The notes below the pieces were generated by a model that saw only the letters and a list, made by a program, of their open reading frames with translations, was not told where the DNA came from and searched no databases. The position numbers and the translations under genes are program-made. Positions 17,320 through 26,941 of a stretch of DNA of 55,305 bases are shown here, in pieces (the stretch's first letter is position 1; every line of letters begins with the position of its first letter). This stretch comes from Egibacteraceae bacterium. GTDB taxonomy: Bacteria > Actinomycetota > Nitriliruptoria > Euzebyales > Egibacteraceae. The stretch lies in NCBI GenBank assembly GCA_030447925.1, contig JAUJNX010000011.1, forward strand, positions 78,369-133,673. Direction: 5' to 3'.

Positions 17320-20300
17320 CCGCGTCCCCGACCTCCCGCCCACCCGCCCCCGCCCCCGAGGCCGCCGCCGCGGCCCGCCCCGCCGCCGCCCCGACCGGCA
17401 CCGATCCCGCCGCGGCGGCCGGTGTCGATGCGCCGCTGCGCCGCCGGGCCGGGAGCGGGGCCGGCCGCCGCGGGGCCGCGGGCGGCCGAGGGCCCCGCCG
17501 TCGCGCGACCGGCGAGGGGCCGGCCTTCGCGGTGCTCGCCGTGCTCCTGGCCGCCGTCGTGTTCGCCAACGACTGGGGCGTGCTCGCCTTCGACACCAAG
17601 CCCGAGCTCTACGAGGCGCCGTGGCGCACCCTCGCCCGCGAGCTCCAGACCTGGCGGGCGGGGCCCCACCTCGGGCAGCCCAACTACCACCTGGGCTTCG
17701 CACCGGTCGTCGCGGTCGTCGCCGCGCTGCGGTCGCTGGGGCCGAACCGTGGGTCGCGGCCCGCGTCCTGCGCGTGGCGCTGCTGCTGGTCGCCGCCTGG
17801 GGCACGGCCCGCTTCCTGGACCGGCTGGCCGGTGGCCGCGCCGACCCGGTCGCCCGCGTGGTCGCCGCCACCGTCGCGGTCGCCAACCCCTATGTGGTCG
17901 TGGCCGGGTCCACCCTGCCGGTGCTGCTGCCCTACGCGTTCCTGCCGTGGCTCCTGGCGGCCTTCGTCGACGCCGTCCGCGACCCGCGGGCCTGGCGGCC
18001 GCCCGCCCGCTTCGCCCTGGCCTTCTTCGCCGCGGGGGCATGAACGCGGGCGTCGTTCCCCTGTTCCAGCTGCTGGCCCTGCCGGCGCTGGCCGTCCACC
18101 TGTGCCTCGCCGAGCGCCGCCGGCCCGCGCCGCGCTCGCCGCCGCCGCCCGGTGCGGGGTGCTCGCCGCCGCCGTCAGCCTCTACTGGCTGGTGCCGACG
18201 GTCCTGGCCGCGGCGCGCCGGCGAGGCGGTCGCCGCCAACACCGAACGCCCCGACGCCGTCGCCCTGACCTCGTCGTGGTCCGAGAGCATCCGCGGGCTG
18301 GGGATGTGGACCATGTACGGAGAGGGGTGGGGGCGGCTCCCGACCAGCTCGTTCGCCGCCTACCTGACGAACCCCGCGGTGGTCGCGGCGACCTGGGCCC
18401 TGCCCGCCGCCGCGGTCCTGGGCGCCGCGGTGTCGCGCGCCCGCGCGCGGCTGGCCCCGGTGCTCCTGCTCGCCGTCGCCCTCCCGGTGATGGTCGGCCT
18501 GCACCCGCCCGCGTCGCCGACCCCGTTCGGGCGCGCGCTGGCGTGGGCCTTCGCCGAGGTCCCCGGCGCCATCGCGTTCCGCACGACCAACAAGGCGGGC
18601 GCGCTGTGGGCGCTGGCGGTCGCCGTCCTGGCCGGCCTCGGCGCCGCGGCGGCCGCCCGCCGGCCCGGCTGGACCCGGGTGGCCGTGGCGGCGGGCGGTG
18701 TCGCGGTCCTGGTCGGCGCGACCGCCCCCGCCTGGACCGGGGACCTGCACCCCACCACGCTGACCGTCCCCGGGTACTGGCGCGCGGCGGCGGCCGACGC
18801 CGGCGCGGGCGACCCCGCGACCCGGGTGCTGTTCCTGCCCGGCCAGTCCCTCGCCCGCTACCGCTGGGGCCACGAGGGCGTGGACGACCTCGACGCGGTC
18901 CTGTTCGACCGCGAGGTCGTCTGGCGCCCCACCGTCCCCGCGGGCTCGCGGGCGGCGGCCAACGCGCTCGCCGCCCTGGACGTGACCCTCAACGACGGCG
19001 GCCTGCCCCCCGGCGCGCTGTCGGCCTTCGCCCGCTACCTGGGTGCCGGGGAGATCCTGGTCCGCCACGACACCGAGTGGGAGCGGGTGGGCGCCGCCCG
19101 CCCCGCGGTGCTCGACGCCGCGGTGGCCGCCGAGCCCGGCCTCGAGCCCGCGGCGTCCTACGGTCCGCCGGGGAGCACCACCGTGGCGCCGGCGGGCGGC
19201 GGGTCGCTGGTCCGCCCCGACCCGGCCGAGGCCGCGCTGCCGCCCCTGCGCCGCGTGACCGTGGCCGACCCCCGGCCCGTCGTCCGCGCCGAGCCGGCCG
19301 CCGGGACCCTGCTGGTCGACGGCGACGGCTTCGCGGTGCCCGCGCTCGCCCGCGCCAGGCTGCTGGACGGCGCCCCGCCCTTCCGCTACCTGGGCGACCT
19401 CGACGCGCCGGGCCTGGCCGCCGCCCTGGCCGACGGGGGCCGGATCGTGCTCACCGACAGCAACCGCCGGCGCACCTGGGACGTGCAGCAGGCGGGCCGC
19501 GCGCACTCCCCGACCCTGGCGGCGGAGGACCCGCTGGACCCGGCGACCAGCCGCACGCTGTTCCTGGACCGCGACGCGCAGACGGTGGCGCGCGGGGTCG
19601 GGGGGACGGTGTCGGCGACGGCGTCGGGGTCGCCGTTCGCCCCGACCCCGGTCGGCGCCCCCGCGCTCGCCTTCGACGGGGACCCGTCGACCGCGTGGAC
19701 CTTCGGCGGGTTCGGCACCGCCGACGGCCAGTCGGTCACCCTGCGCCTGCCCGCGCCCGCGCTGGTCAGCCGGCTCACCCTGGACCCCACCCGCGAGGCC
19801 GGGGTCCGCATCGCCGCCGTGCGCGTCACCCTGGGCGGGCGCAGCGTCGACCGGCCCCTGCCCGGCGACGGCGCGGTCACGCTCGACCTCCCGCCCACGC
19901 GCACCGACACGCTGCGCGTCGAGGTCACCGCCACGCGCGGGGCGGGCCAGAACCCGGTCGGCTTCCGCGAGATCGCCGTGCCCGGCGCGCGCGTGGACAC
20001 CGTGGCCCGCCTGCCGCGCACGCTCGCGGTGCTGGCCGCGCAGCTCGACGGGCCCGGGCGCGCCGCCCTCGCCGCCGCGCCCTCGACGTGCTGCTCACCC
20101 GCGAGGCGGGCGAGCGCGACGACCCCGCGACGACGAGGAGCGCCGCCTGGACCGCGAGATCGAGCTGCCCGCCCCGCGCTCGTTCACCGCGTCAGGGGTG
20201 GCGGCACCCGGGCCGGGCCTGCCCGACGCGGCGCTGGACCGGCTGGCCGGCGCCGACGGGCCGGTGCGCGCGGCGGCCTCGTCGCGGCGGGACGGCGACG

Positions 20301-21271
20301 TCGCCCGGCGCGCGGCGGCGGCGCTGGACGGCGACCCGGCGACCGGCTGGGAGCCGGACCCCGCCGAGGCCGAGCCGTGGCTCGAGGTGCGCTTCCCCGA
20401 GCAGCCGGTGACCGCCGTGCGCCTGGACCAGCCCGCGGCGGGCGGGATCGCCGAGGTCGCGATCGCCGTGGGGGACGCGCCGCCGGTGCGGGCGGTCCTC
20501 GGGCCGGGGTCGACGGCGGTGCCGCTGCCCGGGATCCTCGCCGACCGGCTACGCGTCACCGTCGTGCGGCGGGCGGGGCTGCCCGGCGAGCCGGAGCGGG
20601 TGGTGCGCCTCGACGAGGTCGGCCCCGGCGACCTGCGCATCGAGCCGCCCGACCCGGGCGCGCCGCTGCCGTGCGTCCCGGCCTACCGCGCCGGCGGGGC
20701 GCTGCGGTCGATCCGCCCGGCGGGCACCTGGGCCGACCTGGAGGCGGGGGCGCCGCTGCCGTTCACGGGCTGCGACGGGCCCGTGGCGCTGGCCGCCGGG
20801 CCGGTGCGGCTGCGCGCGGAGGACGGCTGGCTGATCGACGCCCTGCACCTGCGCGGCGAGGGCGCGCGCGCGCTCCCGCCCCGTGCCCGCCCTGGAGGTC
20901 GACCGGCGCGCCCCGACCGCGATGACCGTCCGCGCCGGAGCCGCGGCGGGGTCCTGGTGGCTGGTGAGCGGCCAGGCCCACGACGACCGCTGGACCGCCA
21001 CCCTGGACGGGCGCGACCTCGGCCCGCCGGTGCTCCTGGACGGCTACGCCGCGGCATGGCGCGTGGACGCGCCGGACGGCGGCCGCGTCGAGCTGCGCTA
21101 CGGCCCCCAGCAGGCCGCCGAGGTCACCCGCGCCGCCTCCGCACTCGCCCTGGCCGCCTGCGCCGCCGCCGCCCTCCGCCCCTCGCCCCGGCGAGGACCC
21201 CGCCGCCGCACCGCGGGGTCGGGTGGGCTCCCGGCGCGCCGCGGCGGCGGCGCGGTGGGGGGGGGGGATGA
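17316..21271 (+). CDS. Alpha-(1->3)-arabinofuranosyltransferase family protein (AftD-like), reading frame broken
   Basis: Coding signal for about 1,315 aa, close to the size of mycobacterial AftD. The N-terminal GT-C membrane domain begins with the hallmark NDWGVLAFDTKPELY followed by PWRTLARELQ and HLGQPNYHLGFAP. Later come a periplasmic region and two discoidin-like carbohydrate-binding modules (FDGDPSTAW near 19,675 and LDGDPATGW near 20,330). The frame is broken at least eight times (for example near 17,740, 18,036, 18,125, 18,215, 20,080, 20,130 and 20,880). Several breaks are closed by one extra G in a G run. The end is probably the TGA at 21269-21271, overlapping the next ATG. It would add arabinofuranose to a cell-envelope polymer from decaprenyl-phosphoarabinose; the acceptor here is unknown. 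Confidence 0.72.
21257..21267 (+). repeat. 11-base poly-G tract at a gene junction
   Basis: Eleven consecutive G residues sit immediately before the ATG at 21268 and at the presumed 3' end of the AftD-like gene. The true length decides the AftD-like C-terminus and the spacing to the next start codon. It is either a slippage-prone site or an unreliable base-call. Confidence 0.85.
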
Positions 21272-21590
21272 GGCGGCGCGGGTCGTGGTGGTGGGGGCTG
21301 GCGCCGGTGCTGCTGTGGGCGGTGCTGGACTGGCCCGGGGCGGTCGCCGGGGTCGCGCTGGCGCTCTGGCACCTGCTGGCGCCGCCCCCGCCGCGGGCGC
21401 TGGTGGCCGCCGCGCCGCGCTGCTCGGCCTGGTGCCGGTCGCCTGGCTGGCCGCGGGCATCCCGGCCGGGGTGGACCTGAACCCCGCACTGGTGGGCCGG
21501 CGGCCCGCCGCGGCGTGGCTGGCGGCGCGGCGCGGTCCTGCTGGTCGTCGGCGTCGTGCGCGACGTCGCCGGCGGGTCAGCCGCCGAGGC
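21268..21590 (+). CDS. Small membrane protein, reading frame broken, unknown function
   Basis: It starts at the ATG at 21268 with MRRRGSWWWGLAPVLLW, followed by two hydrophobic helices. The first frame stops at 21480. However, the coding signal (GLVPVAWLAAGIPAGVDLNPALV, then VLLVVGVVRDVAGG) continues in two other frames up to about 21,577, so the intended protein is roughly 100 aa. The exact end is unknown and lies against the 3' end of the convergent acyltransferase gene. It is probably coupled to the AftD-like gene. No family recognised. Confidence 0.4.
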
Positions 21591-22732
21591 GGGCGACGAT
21601 GCCGTCGAGGAGGGCCGCGGCGTCGGCGGGGACAGGTCGCGGGCGCGCACCGACAGGGTGCTGGGGCCGCCGGGAACGCCCGCCGCGCCGATCGCCACCG
21701 CTGACCGCCCGCGGGCGACCGGCAGGAAGTCCAGGCGCGTGACGCCGGGCAGGTCGTGGCGCCCGACGTTGGACACCAGCAGCGAGTCGGCGAAGCGGTC
21801 GGCCACGGGGCGAGCAGGCGCGCCGCCCGCGCACCGACCAGGGCGTAGGGCTCGCGCGGGTCGGCCAGCGCCGCGGCGACCGCCCCGGCCACGTCCCCCC
21901 GGCGTCGACGTCGACGCGCCGGTAGCTCGCTACGTTGCCCGCGACGGGGCGCCCCCGGCCCCGGCGCGCGGCCCGCCGACCCCGACCGACACCCCCACCC
22001 GCAGCCAGCGCCCGCCGCGGGCGCGGCTGCGCGCCGCGCCAGCCGCCGCGGCCGCCGCCGCCAGCCGCGCCGTCACGCCCCCGCTCCCGCGGAGCAGCGC
22101 GGGGTCGACGGCGCGGACGGCCACGGAGTCCCCGCGCGGGGGCGAGGGGGACGGTGCGATGCGCGCGGCGGGCCGCAGGAGGCGCGCCAGGGCGGGCCAC
22201 GGGGAGGCGGGGGCCCGGGGGGACGGGGCGGCGCGGGGTCGGGGACGGGGCCCCCACCAGCGCGCCGAGCAGCGCCACCACCCCCAGCCCGTCGAAGGCC
22301 GCGTGGTGGGCCGCGACGGCCACGCGCCGGCCCCCGCCCCCCACACCACCCGCCAGGGCGCCTCGCCGTCCAGCGCGAACCGGCGCAGGAGCCCCGCCGC
22401 GTCCAGCGGGTCACCAGCCGTCTGATCGACCCGCGGCGCCGCCCCCGCACCCAGCCGTCGGGCCCCAGCCGCGACCCCGCCACCGGCACCCGGTCGCAGA
22501 CCGCCGCGACCCGCCCGGCCAGGTCGCCCACCGGTACGCCCAGCGTGGCCGCCGCCACCACCACCCAGGCCGTCCGCCGGTCCGGCCCCGCCAGCAACCC
22601 CCGCGCCTGCCACGTCGGGGCCACCACCCCGCCGCCGCTGCCCCCAGCCCCGTCCGGCGCCCCGCCGGAACCCGCCCCGCCCGCGCCCGGCCCCCCGCCG
22701 CCCACCGCGCCCGGCGGGGCGCCGTCAGCCAC
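21577..22732 (-). CDS. Condensation-domain/WS-DGAT-like acyltransferase (HxxxDG), reading frame broken
   Basis: Coding signal for about 380 aa scattered over all three minus frames. Recognisable pieces in order are TWQARGLLAGPDRRTAWVVV, RRFALDGEAPWRVV, the acyltransferase motif HHAAFDGLG, GNVASYRRVDV, DPREPYALVGARAARL and SNVGRHDLPGVTRLDFLP. This order matches CoA- or carrier-dependent acyltransferases of the condensation superfamily (HHxxxDG catalytic His). At least five single-base shifts are needed. The GTG start at 22732 overlaps the end of the SRPBCC gene, so they form an operon. It may acylate a product of the adjacent KAS/ACP cluster (inference). Confidence 0.55.
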
Positions 22733-23174
22733 CCGACTCCACCCGCCGCCGCAGGCGGGCCAGCGCCACCCGGAACACCAGGCCCAGCACGACGGCGGTG
22801 CCGCGGTCCAGGACCCGCCCGGCGGGGCCCGGCCGCGGCTCGTAGCGCAGCTCCCAGTCCAGCACGGTCCCCGCGCCGGCGTCGCGCAGCGCGGGCTGCC
22901 CGCGCATGCTGCGCGCGACGAGCGGCGGGTCGGTGACCACGACCGCGAACGAGCGCCCCTCCTCCCACACCGCGAAGCGCTCGTGGTGGGGCCGCCCGAC
23001 CACCAGCGTGAGGAGCCGCCCCCCGCCCACCCGGGGCGCCCCTCCGGGCACGGCGACGTCGCGCACCCCGGGGAACCACGCCGGCCAGGTCGGGAAATCA
23101 CACAGCGCCGCCCACACGCGTGCCCGCGGCGCGGAGATGGCGATCTTCCAGCGCAGGACCGTCATCTTCCCCAT
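22725..23174 (-). CDS. SRPBCC family protein (polyketide cyclase/START-like)
   Basis: Small soluble protein of about 149 aa with the SRPBCC helix-grip pattern. The opening strand KIAISAPRARVWAALCDFPTWPAWFPGV is typical, and a central sheet and long C-terminal helix follow (about residues 120-145). Family members bind hydrophobic ligands; some are polyketide cyclases/aromatases. The start is the ATG at 23174 or at 23165. It is divergent from the KAS III gene across a ~265-bp regulatory region, and the acyltransferase gene follows with an 8-nt overlap. This makes ligand handling or cyclisation in the same pathway plausible but unproven. Confidence 0.75.
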   Translation of the reverse strand: MGKMTVLRWKIAISAPRARVWAALCDFPTWPAWFPGVRDVAVPGGAPRVGGGRLLTLVVGRPHHERFAVWEEGRSFAVVVTDPPLVARSMRGQPALRDAGAGTVLDWELRYEPRPGPAGRVLDRGTAVVLGLVFRVALARLRRRVESGG

Positions 23175-23274
23175 CGATTGGATGGTGAATAGCACAGGTC
23201 CCCCGGCAGGATGAGATCGTTGCACGAACGCCTCCCCCCGCAGACCGAGATCCCCCAAACGGGCGGTGATGGCT

Positions 23275-23303
23275 TTGGTCACTTCTCCCACACCGTGTAC
23301 GGT
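23275..23303 (+). promoter_or_regulatory. Candidate sigma-70-type promoter for the KAS/sulfotransferase operon
   Basis: TTGGTC at 23275-23280 and TACGGT at 23298-23303 are separated by 17 bp. A TG lies just before the -10 element, in the divergent region between the SRPBCC and KAS III genes. It predicts a leader of about 130 nt. The rest of 23175-23440 shows no gene. Confidence 0.4.
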
Positions 23304-23440
23304 AACCGGCGGTCGGCGTGGGTCCACCCGACCGGGGCGGGTCGGGGGCGCCGAGGGCCGGCGGTGTGCCCGCTCTGCAGGTGCGCGACGTGGTGGGCGG
23401 GATGCGGCGCGTCCTCGTGCCCGGACAGGAGTTCTCGCTG

Positions 23441-24502
23441 GTGCAGCACGCGACAGAGCAGGCGACCACCCGGGTGGCGGCGGTCGGCATCGCCCTCCCC
23501 GAGCGGCGCCAGACCACCGACGAGCTCCTCGCCACCCGGCGCCACCGCTTCCCCCTCCCGTTCCAGCAGCACACGGGCATCGCCGAGCGGCGCGTCTGCG
23601 GCCCCGGCGAGGACTCCGGCACGCTGGCGGTGGGCGCCGCGCGCGACGCCCTGGCGCACTGGGGCGGGGACCCGGCGGGCCTGGGGATGGTGGTGAGCTG
23701 CAGCATCACCCGGTACCGCGGCGAGGACGCCTACGACTTCGAGCCGGGCTACGGCTTCGCGGTCAAGGAGGCCATCGGGGCGCACGACGCCCTGCACTTC
23801 GACGTGAACAACGCGTGCGCCGGCATGCTGACCGGCGTCCACCTGGTGGACAACTTCATCCGCCGCGGGGTGGTCCGCAGCGGGCTGGTGGTCAGCGGGG
23901 AGCGGATCACCAGCCTGGCGGCCAACGCCGCGCGGACCATCCGCAGCTACACCAGCAAGCAGCTGGCGAGCCTGACGCTGGGTGACGCGGGGGCCGCCGT
24001 CGTCCTGGAGCGGGCCCCCGACGGCGCGCCCGGGCTGTTCTCGGAGGTGACCACCTACGCCGAGCACGCGGACCTGTGCATCGGCAGGCCCGACCCGGAC
24101 GCCCCCGGCGCGCGCATGGACACCGACGGGTCGGGGATCCACCGCGCGGCGATCCTCTCGGCGCCCAGAACCATTCTTCGCTCGATGGAGCGCAACGGTT
24201 TCACTCCCGACGACGTCGACCACGTCATCCCCCATCAGACCTCCGTCCCCGCCATTCGCGCGGGCATCAAGCACACGGAGCGCAAGGTCGGGACGTACGC
24301 CAAGAACGTGATCTACAACGTGGAGAAATTCGGCAACACCTCGTCCACGACCCATTTCGTCGCGTTGCATGAATGCCTGAATGACGGGCGGGTGAACGAA
24401 GGTGACCGCGTGGTGATGTTGTGCTACGCGTCCGGTCTGACCGTGGGCGTGACCGGGTTCCCCATCGACGGGATCGCGGTGGACCATGCGCGCAGCGCTT
24501 GA
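23441..24502 (+). CDS. 3-oxoacyl-ACP synthase III family protein (KAS III, catalytic triad intact)
   Basis: Thiolase-fold condensing enzyme of about 353 aa. The catalytic residues of the KAS III family are all visible: Cys126 in NNACAG, His265 in IPHQTS and Asn299 in GNTSSTTHF. It would condense an acyl-CoA or acyl-ACP starter with an extender unit. The start is the GTG at 23441, with AGGAG 9 bases upstream; an ATG at 23402 is the alternative. It is divergent from the long-chain FabH used in primary metabolism in context (no fabD/fabG next to it), so a specialised pathway is likely. Its 3' end overlaps the next gene by 17 nt. Confidence 0.85.
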   Translation: MQHATEQATTRVAAVGIALPERRQTTDELLATRRHRFPLPFQQHTGIAERRVCGPGEDSGTLAVGAARDALAHWGGDPAGLGMVVSCSITRYRGEDAYDFEPGYGFAVKEAIGAHDALHFDVNNACAGMLTGVHLVDNFIRRGVVRSGLVVSGERITSLAANAARTIRSYTSKQLASLTLGDAGAAVVLERAPDGAPGLFSEVTTYAEHADLCIGRPDPDAPGARMDTDGSGIHRAAILSAPRTILRSMERNGFTPDDVDHVIPHQTSVPAIRAGIKHTERKVGTYAKNVIYNVEKFGNTSSTTHFVALHECLNDGRVNEGDRVVMLCYASGLTVGVTGFPIDGIAVDHARSA

Positions 24503-25379
24503 GGCGGTCGGCACCGTCCTGCCGGCGGCGGGCGACGACACCTCGTCGACCGGTCTGGCCGCCGCCGCGGCGGGACGGGCCCTGGCCGCCGGCGCGGTCG
24601 ACCCCGACGACGTCGGCATGATCGTCAACGCGGCCGTCTACCACGACGACAACGTGATGGAGCCGGCCAACGCGACGTTCGTCCAGCGCGCCCTCGGCGC
24701 CAACCTGCAGGTCGGCGTGGTCAAGGGGGCGGGCACGCTCGCCTTCGACCTGACCAACGGCGGGGCCGGGCTCCTGACCGGCCTCCAGGTGGTGGCCGGC
24801 TTCGTGGAGACCGGGGACATCGCCCACGGCCTGGTGGTCACGGGGGACGTGGACCCCACCCCGGGGGTGTCGCAGGGGCTCGCCCACGTCCCCGCCGGCG
24901 CCGCGGTGCTCGTGGGGCCCGGGACCGGGGAGGAGGGCTTCGCCGCCTTTTGCGAGCGCAGCTACCCGGAGTTCGCCGACCTCTACCGCGCCAGCCTGGA
25001 CTGGGACGGCCGGCACCACGCCGTGCACGTCCACGAGGACCAGACCTGGGCGGAGCGCTGGCTGGGCTGCGCGGAGGATGCGCTGAAGGCGTTCCTCGAC
25101 GACCGCGGGCTCGCCCCGGCGGAGGTCGACCTGCTGGTCACCGCCCCGCCGCAGCCCGACGCCGGCGCGGAGCTGTGCCGCCGCGCGGGGCTCGACCCCG
25201 CCCGGCTGGTGCTGCCGCCCGACGCTGGCGGGCCGCTGCACACGGCGGGGCTGGGCATGGCCCTGGCCGCGGCGATGGCGGAGCCCGCGTGGGAGCGCGC
25301 ACGGCGGGTGCTGCTGCTCGCCGGCGGGGCGGGCATCACGATCACGATCGCTGAGTACCGCGGGAGGGCGACCCGGTGA
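24486..25379 (+). CDS. KAS III-like protein lacking the catalytic triad (putative pseudoenzyme)
   Basis: Intact 297-aa protein with the thiolase-like layout of the preceding KAS III but shortened. The nucleophile-elbow sequence reads NGGAG where the active enzyme has NACAG, so Cys is Gly (residue 93). The IPHQT segment is replaced by TAPPQPD (no His), and GNTS by GGPL (no Asn). It therefore cannot catalyse decarboxylative condensation by the known mechanism. By analogy with chain-length-factor type partners, it may form a heterodimer with the upstream KAS III; this is inference. It overlaps both neighbours (17 nt upstream, GTGA overlap downstream), so stoichiometric co-expression is likely. 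Confidence 0.75.
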   Translation: MRAALEAVGTVLPAAGDDTSSTGLAAAAAGRALAAGAVDPDDVGMIVNAAVYHDDNVMEPANATFVQRALGANLQVGVVKGAGTLAFDLTNGGAGLLTGLQVVAGFVETGDIAHGLVVTGDVDPTPGVSQGLAHVPAGAAVLVGPGTGEEGFAAFCERSYPEFADLYRASLDWDGRHHAVHVHEDQTWAERWLGCAEDALKAFLDDRGLAPAEVDLLVTAPPQPDAGAELCRRAGLDPARLVLPPDAGGPLHTAGLGMALAAAMAEPAWERARRVLLLAGGAGITITIAEYRGRATR

Positions 25380-26656
25380 CCGCCATCGCGCGCGCGGCGG
25401 AGCACACGGCCCACCGGCCCCCCGGGCCGGTCCGGCTGCTGAACTCCCTGGGGCGCAGGGCGGACCACCTCGGCCCCCTCGGCCGCCTCGACGCCGACGA
25501 GATGCTGCGCGACGCGCGGCGTCGCACCGGGCTGTCGGACCTGGGTCCCGACACCGACGAGGCCTACCCGCGGCTGATCGACGCGCTCAACACCGAGGGG
25601 CGGCTCACCACCCTGGGCCGCCTGGTGCTCGCGCGCATGCTGCGGTCGTTCCTCGCTCAGCGGCTGCGCGTCGTCGAGGCGCACCGCCGCCTCCCCGAGC
25701 TGTCGGCCGCGAGGGTGCACCGGCCGCTGTTCGTGGTCGGCTACTGGCGCACGGGCACGACGCTGCTCCACAACCTGCTGTCGCAGGCCGACGGCGCCCG
25801 CCCGCTGCTGGGCTACGAGGCGTCCGACCCGGTCCCGCCGGCCCTGGGCGGCGGGATCGCGGGCTGGGGTCCCGACATGCGCGGCCCCCGCTACGACCTC
25901 ACCCTGCGCGGGATGTACTACCTCGCCCCCGACCTGTCCTCCATCCACGACGAGGGCACGCACCAGCCGACCGAGTGCCTCCAGCTGCTGTGCCGCAGCT
26001 TCGCCACGCTGCACTACCCGTCGATGGTCAACGTGCCGTCCTACGAGCGCTGGCTGTGGGAGCAGGAGGTCGAGACCTTCGACGCGGTCTTCGCGCTGCA
26101 CCGCATGCAGCTGCAGACGCTGCAGGCCGACGGGCGGCCCGGCTACTGGGTGCTGAAGTCGCCCGCCCACCTGGGCACGCTGGCGGCGCTGCTGAAGGCC
26201 TACCCCGACGCGGCGGTGATCCAGACCCACCGCGACCCGGCCAAGGTCCTCGGCTCGCTGTCGTCGCTGGTCGCCCGCGGCATCGGGCTGCTCGCCGAGG
26301 AGCCCGAGCCCCGCACCGTGGGCCGCCAGGTGCTGGAGCGGACCGAGCGCACCCTGGACCAGGTCGAGCGCACGCGCGCGCAGGTCGGCGGCGACCGCAT
26401 CCTGGACGTGCGTTACGCCGACCTGCTGCGCGACCCCGTCGCCGTGGTCGGCGCGATCCACAACCACTTCGGCTACCCCCTGTCGGCGGCGTCGGAGAGC
26501 CGGATGCACCGCTGGCTGGCGGACAACCCCAAGGGCAAGCACGGCGCGCACCGCTACTCGCTGGAGCAGTTCGGGCTGGATCGCGGGGCGGTGGAGCGGT
26601 TCGCCGCCCCGTACCGCGACCGGTTCGGCGTCCCTCCCGAGCCGCCCGGCGCCTGA
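25376..26656 (+). CDS. Sulfotransferase family protein (PF13469-like), copy 1
   Basis: Cytoplasmic PAPS-dependent sulfotransferase-fold protein of 426 aa. The 5'-phosphosulfate loop is VGYWRTGTTL at about 121-130. The family segment VLKSPAHL is at about 259-266, and the 3'-phosphate motif THRDPAKVLGSL at about 284-295. An N-terminal ~110-residue region (LLNSLGRRADHLGPLGRLDADEM...) is shared with the paralogue at 26938-28218 and is not part of the minimal fold. The GTG start at 25376 overlaps the upstream stop (GTGA). Sitting between a ketosynthase pair and an acyl carrier protein, it probably sulfates a hydroxyl on a carrier-bound or lipid intermediate. Confidence 0.85.
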   Translation: MTAIARAAEHTAHRPPGPVRLLNSLGRRADHLGPLGRLDADEMLRDARRRTGLSDLGPDTDEAYPRLIDALNTEGRLTTLGRLVLARMLRSFLAQRLRVVEAHRRLPELSAARVHRPLFVVGYWRTGTTLLHNLLSQADGARPLLGYEASDPVPPALGGGIAGWGPDMRGPRYDLTLRGMYYLAPDLSSIHDEGTHQPTECLQLLCRSFATLHYPSMVNVPSYERWLWEQEVETFDAVFALHRMQLQTLQADGRPGYWVLKSPAHLGTLAALLKAYPDAAVIQTHRDPAKVLGSLSSLVARGIGLLAEEPEPRTVGRQVLERTERTLDQVERTRAQVGGDRILDVRYADLLRDPVAVVGAIHNHFGYPLSAASESRMHRWLADNPKGKHGAHRYSLEQFGLDRGAVERFAAPYRDRFGVPPEPPGA

Positions 26657-26686
26657 CGTGCACGGACGAGAGGGCTAGGAGGGCAC

Positions 26687-26941
26687 GTGGACGACGGCGA
26701 CCTGCTGACGCAGTTCCGGGGCATGCTGCACGAGGAGTTCAGCATCGAGCCCGACCGGGTGCGGCGGGACTCGCGGCTGGTGGACGACCTGGGCCTGGAC
26801 TCCCTCGACCTGGTGTCGGCGTCCCTCGCCATCGAGGACCGCTGGGGCGTGCGGCTGGAGGACGAGGACCTCGCCGCCATCGCCACCGTGGGCGACGCCA
26901 TCGACTGGGTGCGCCCGCGGCTCCAGCAGGGCGCCGTGTGA
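26687..26941 (+). CDS. Acyl carrier protein
   Basis: Stand-alone acyl carrier protein of 84 aa. The phosphopantetheine attachment serine is S39 in DLGLDSLD, the acidic recognition helix follows, and the overall composition is acidic as usual. The GTG start at 26687 has AGGAGGGCAC just upstream, one of the best ribosome binding sites in the window. It lies between the two sulfotransferases and overlaps the second by 4 nt, so it is the likely carrier on which KAS III, KAS II and the sulfotransferases act. It is probably dedicated to this pathway rather than primary fatty-acid synthesis. Confidence 0.93.
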   Translation: MDDGDLLTQFRGMLHEEFSIEPDRVRRDSRLVDDLGLDSLDLVSASLAIEDRWGVRLEDEDLAAIATVGDAIDWVRPRLQQGAV

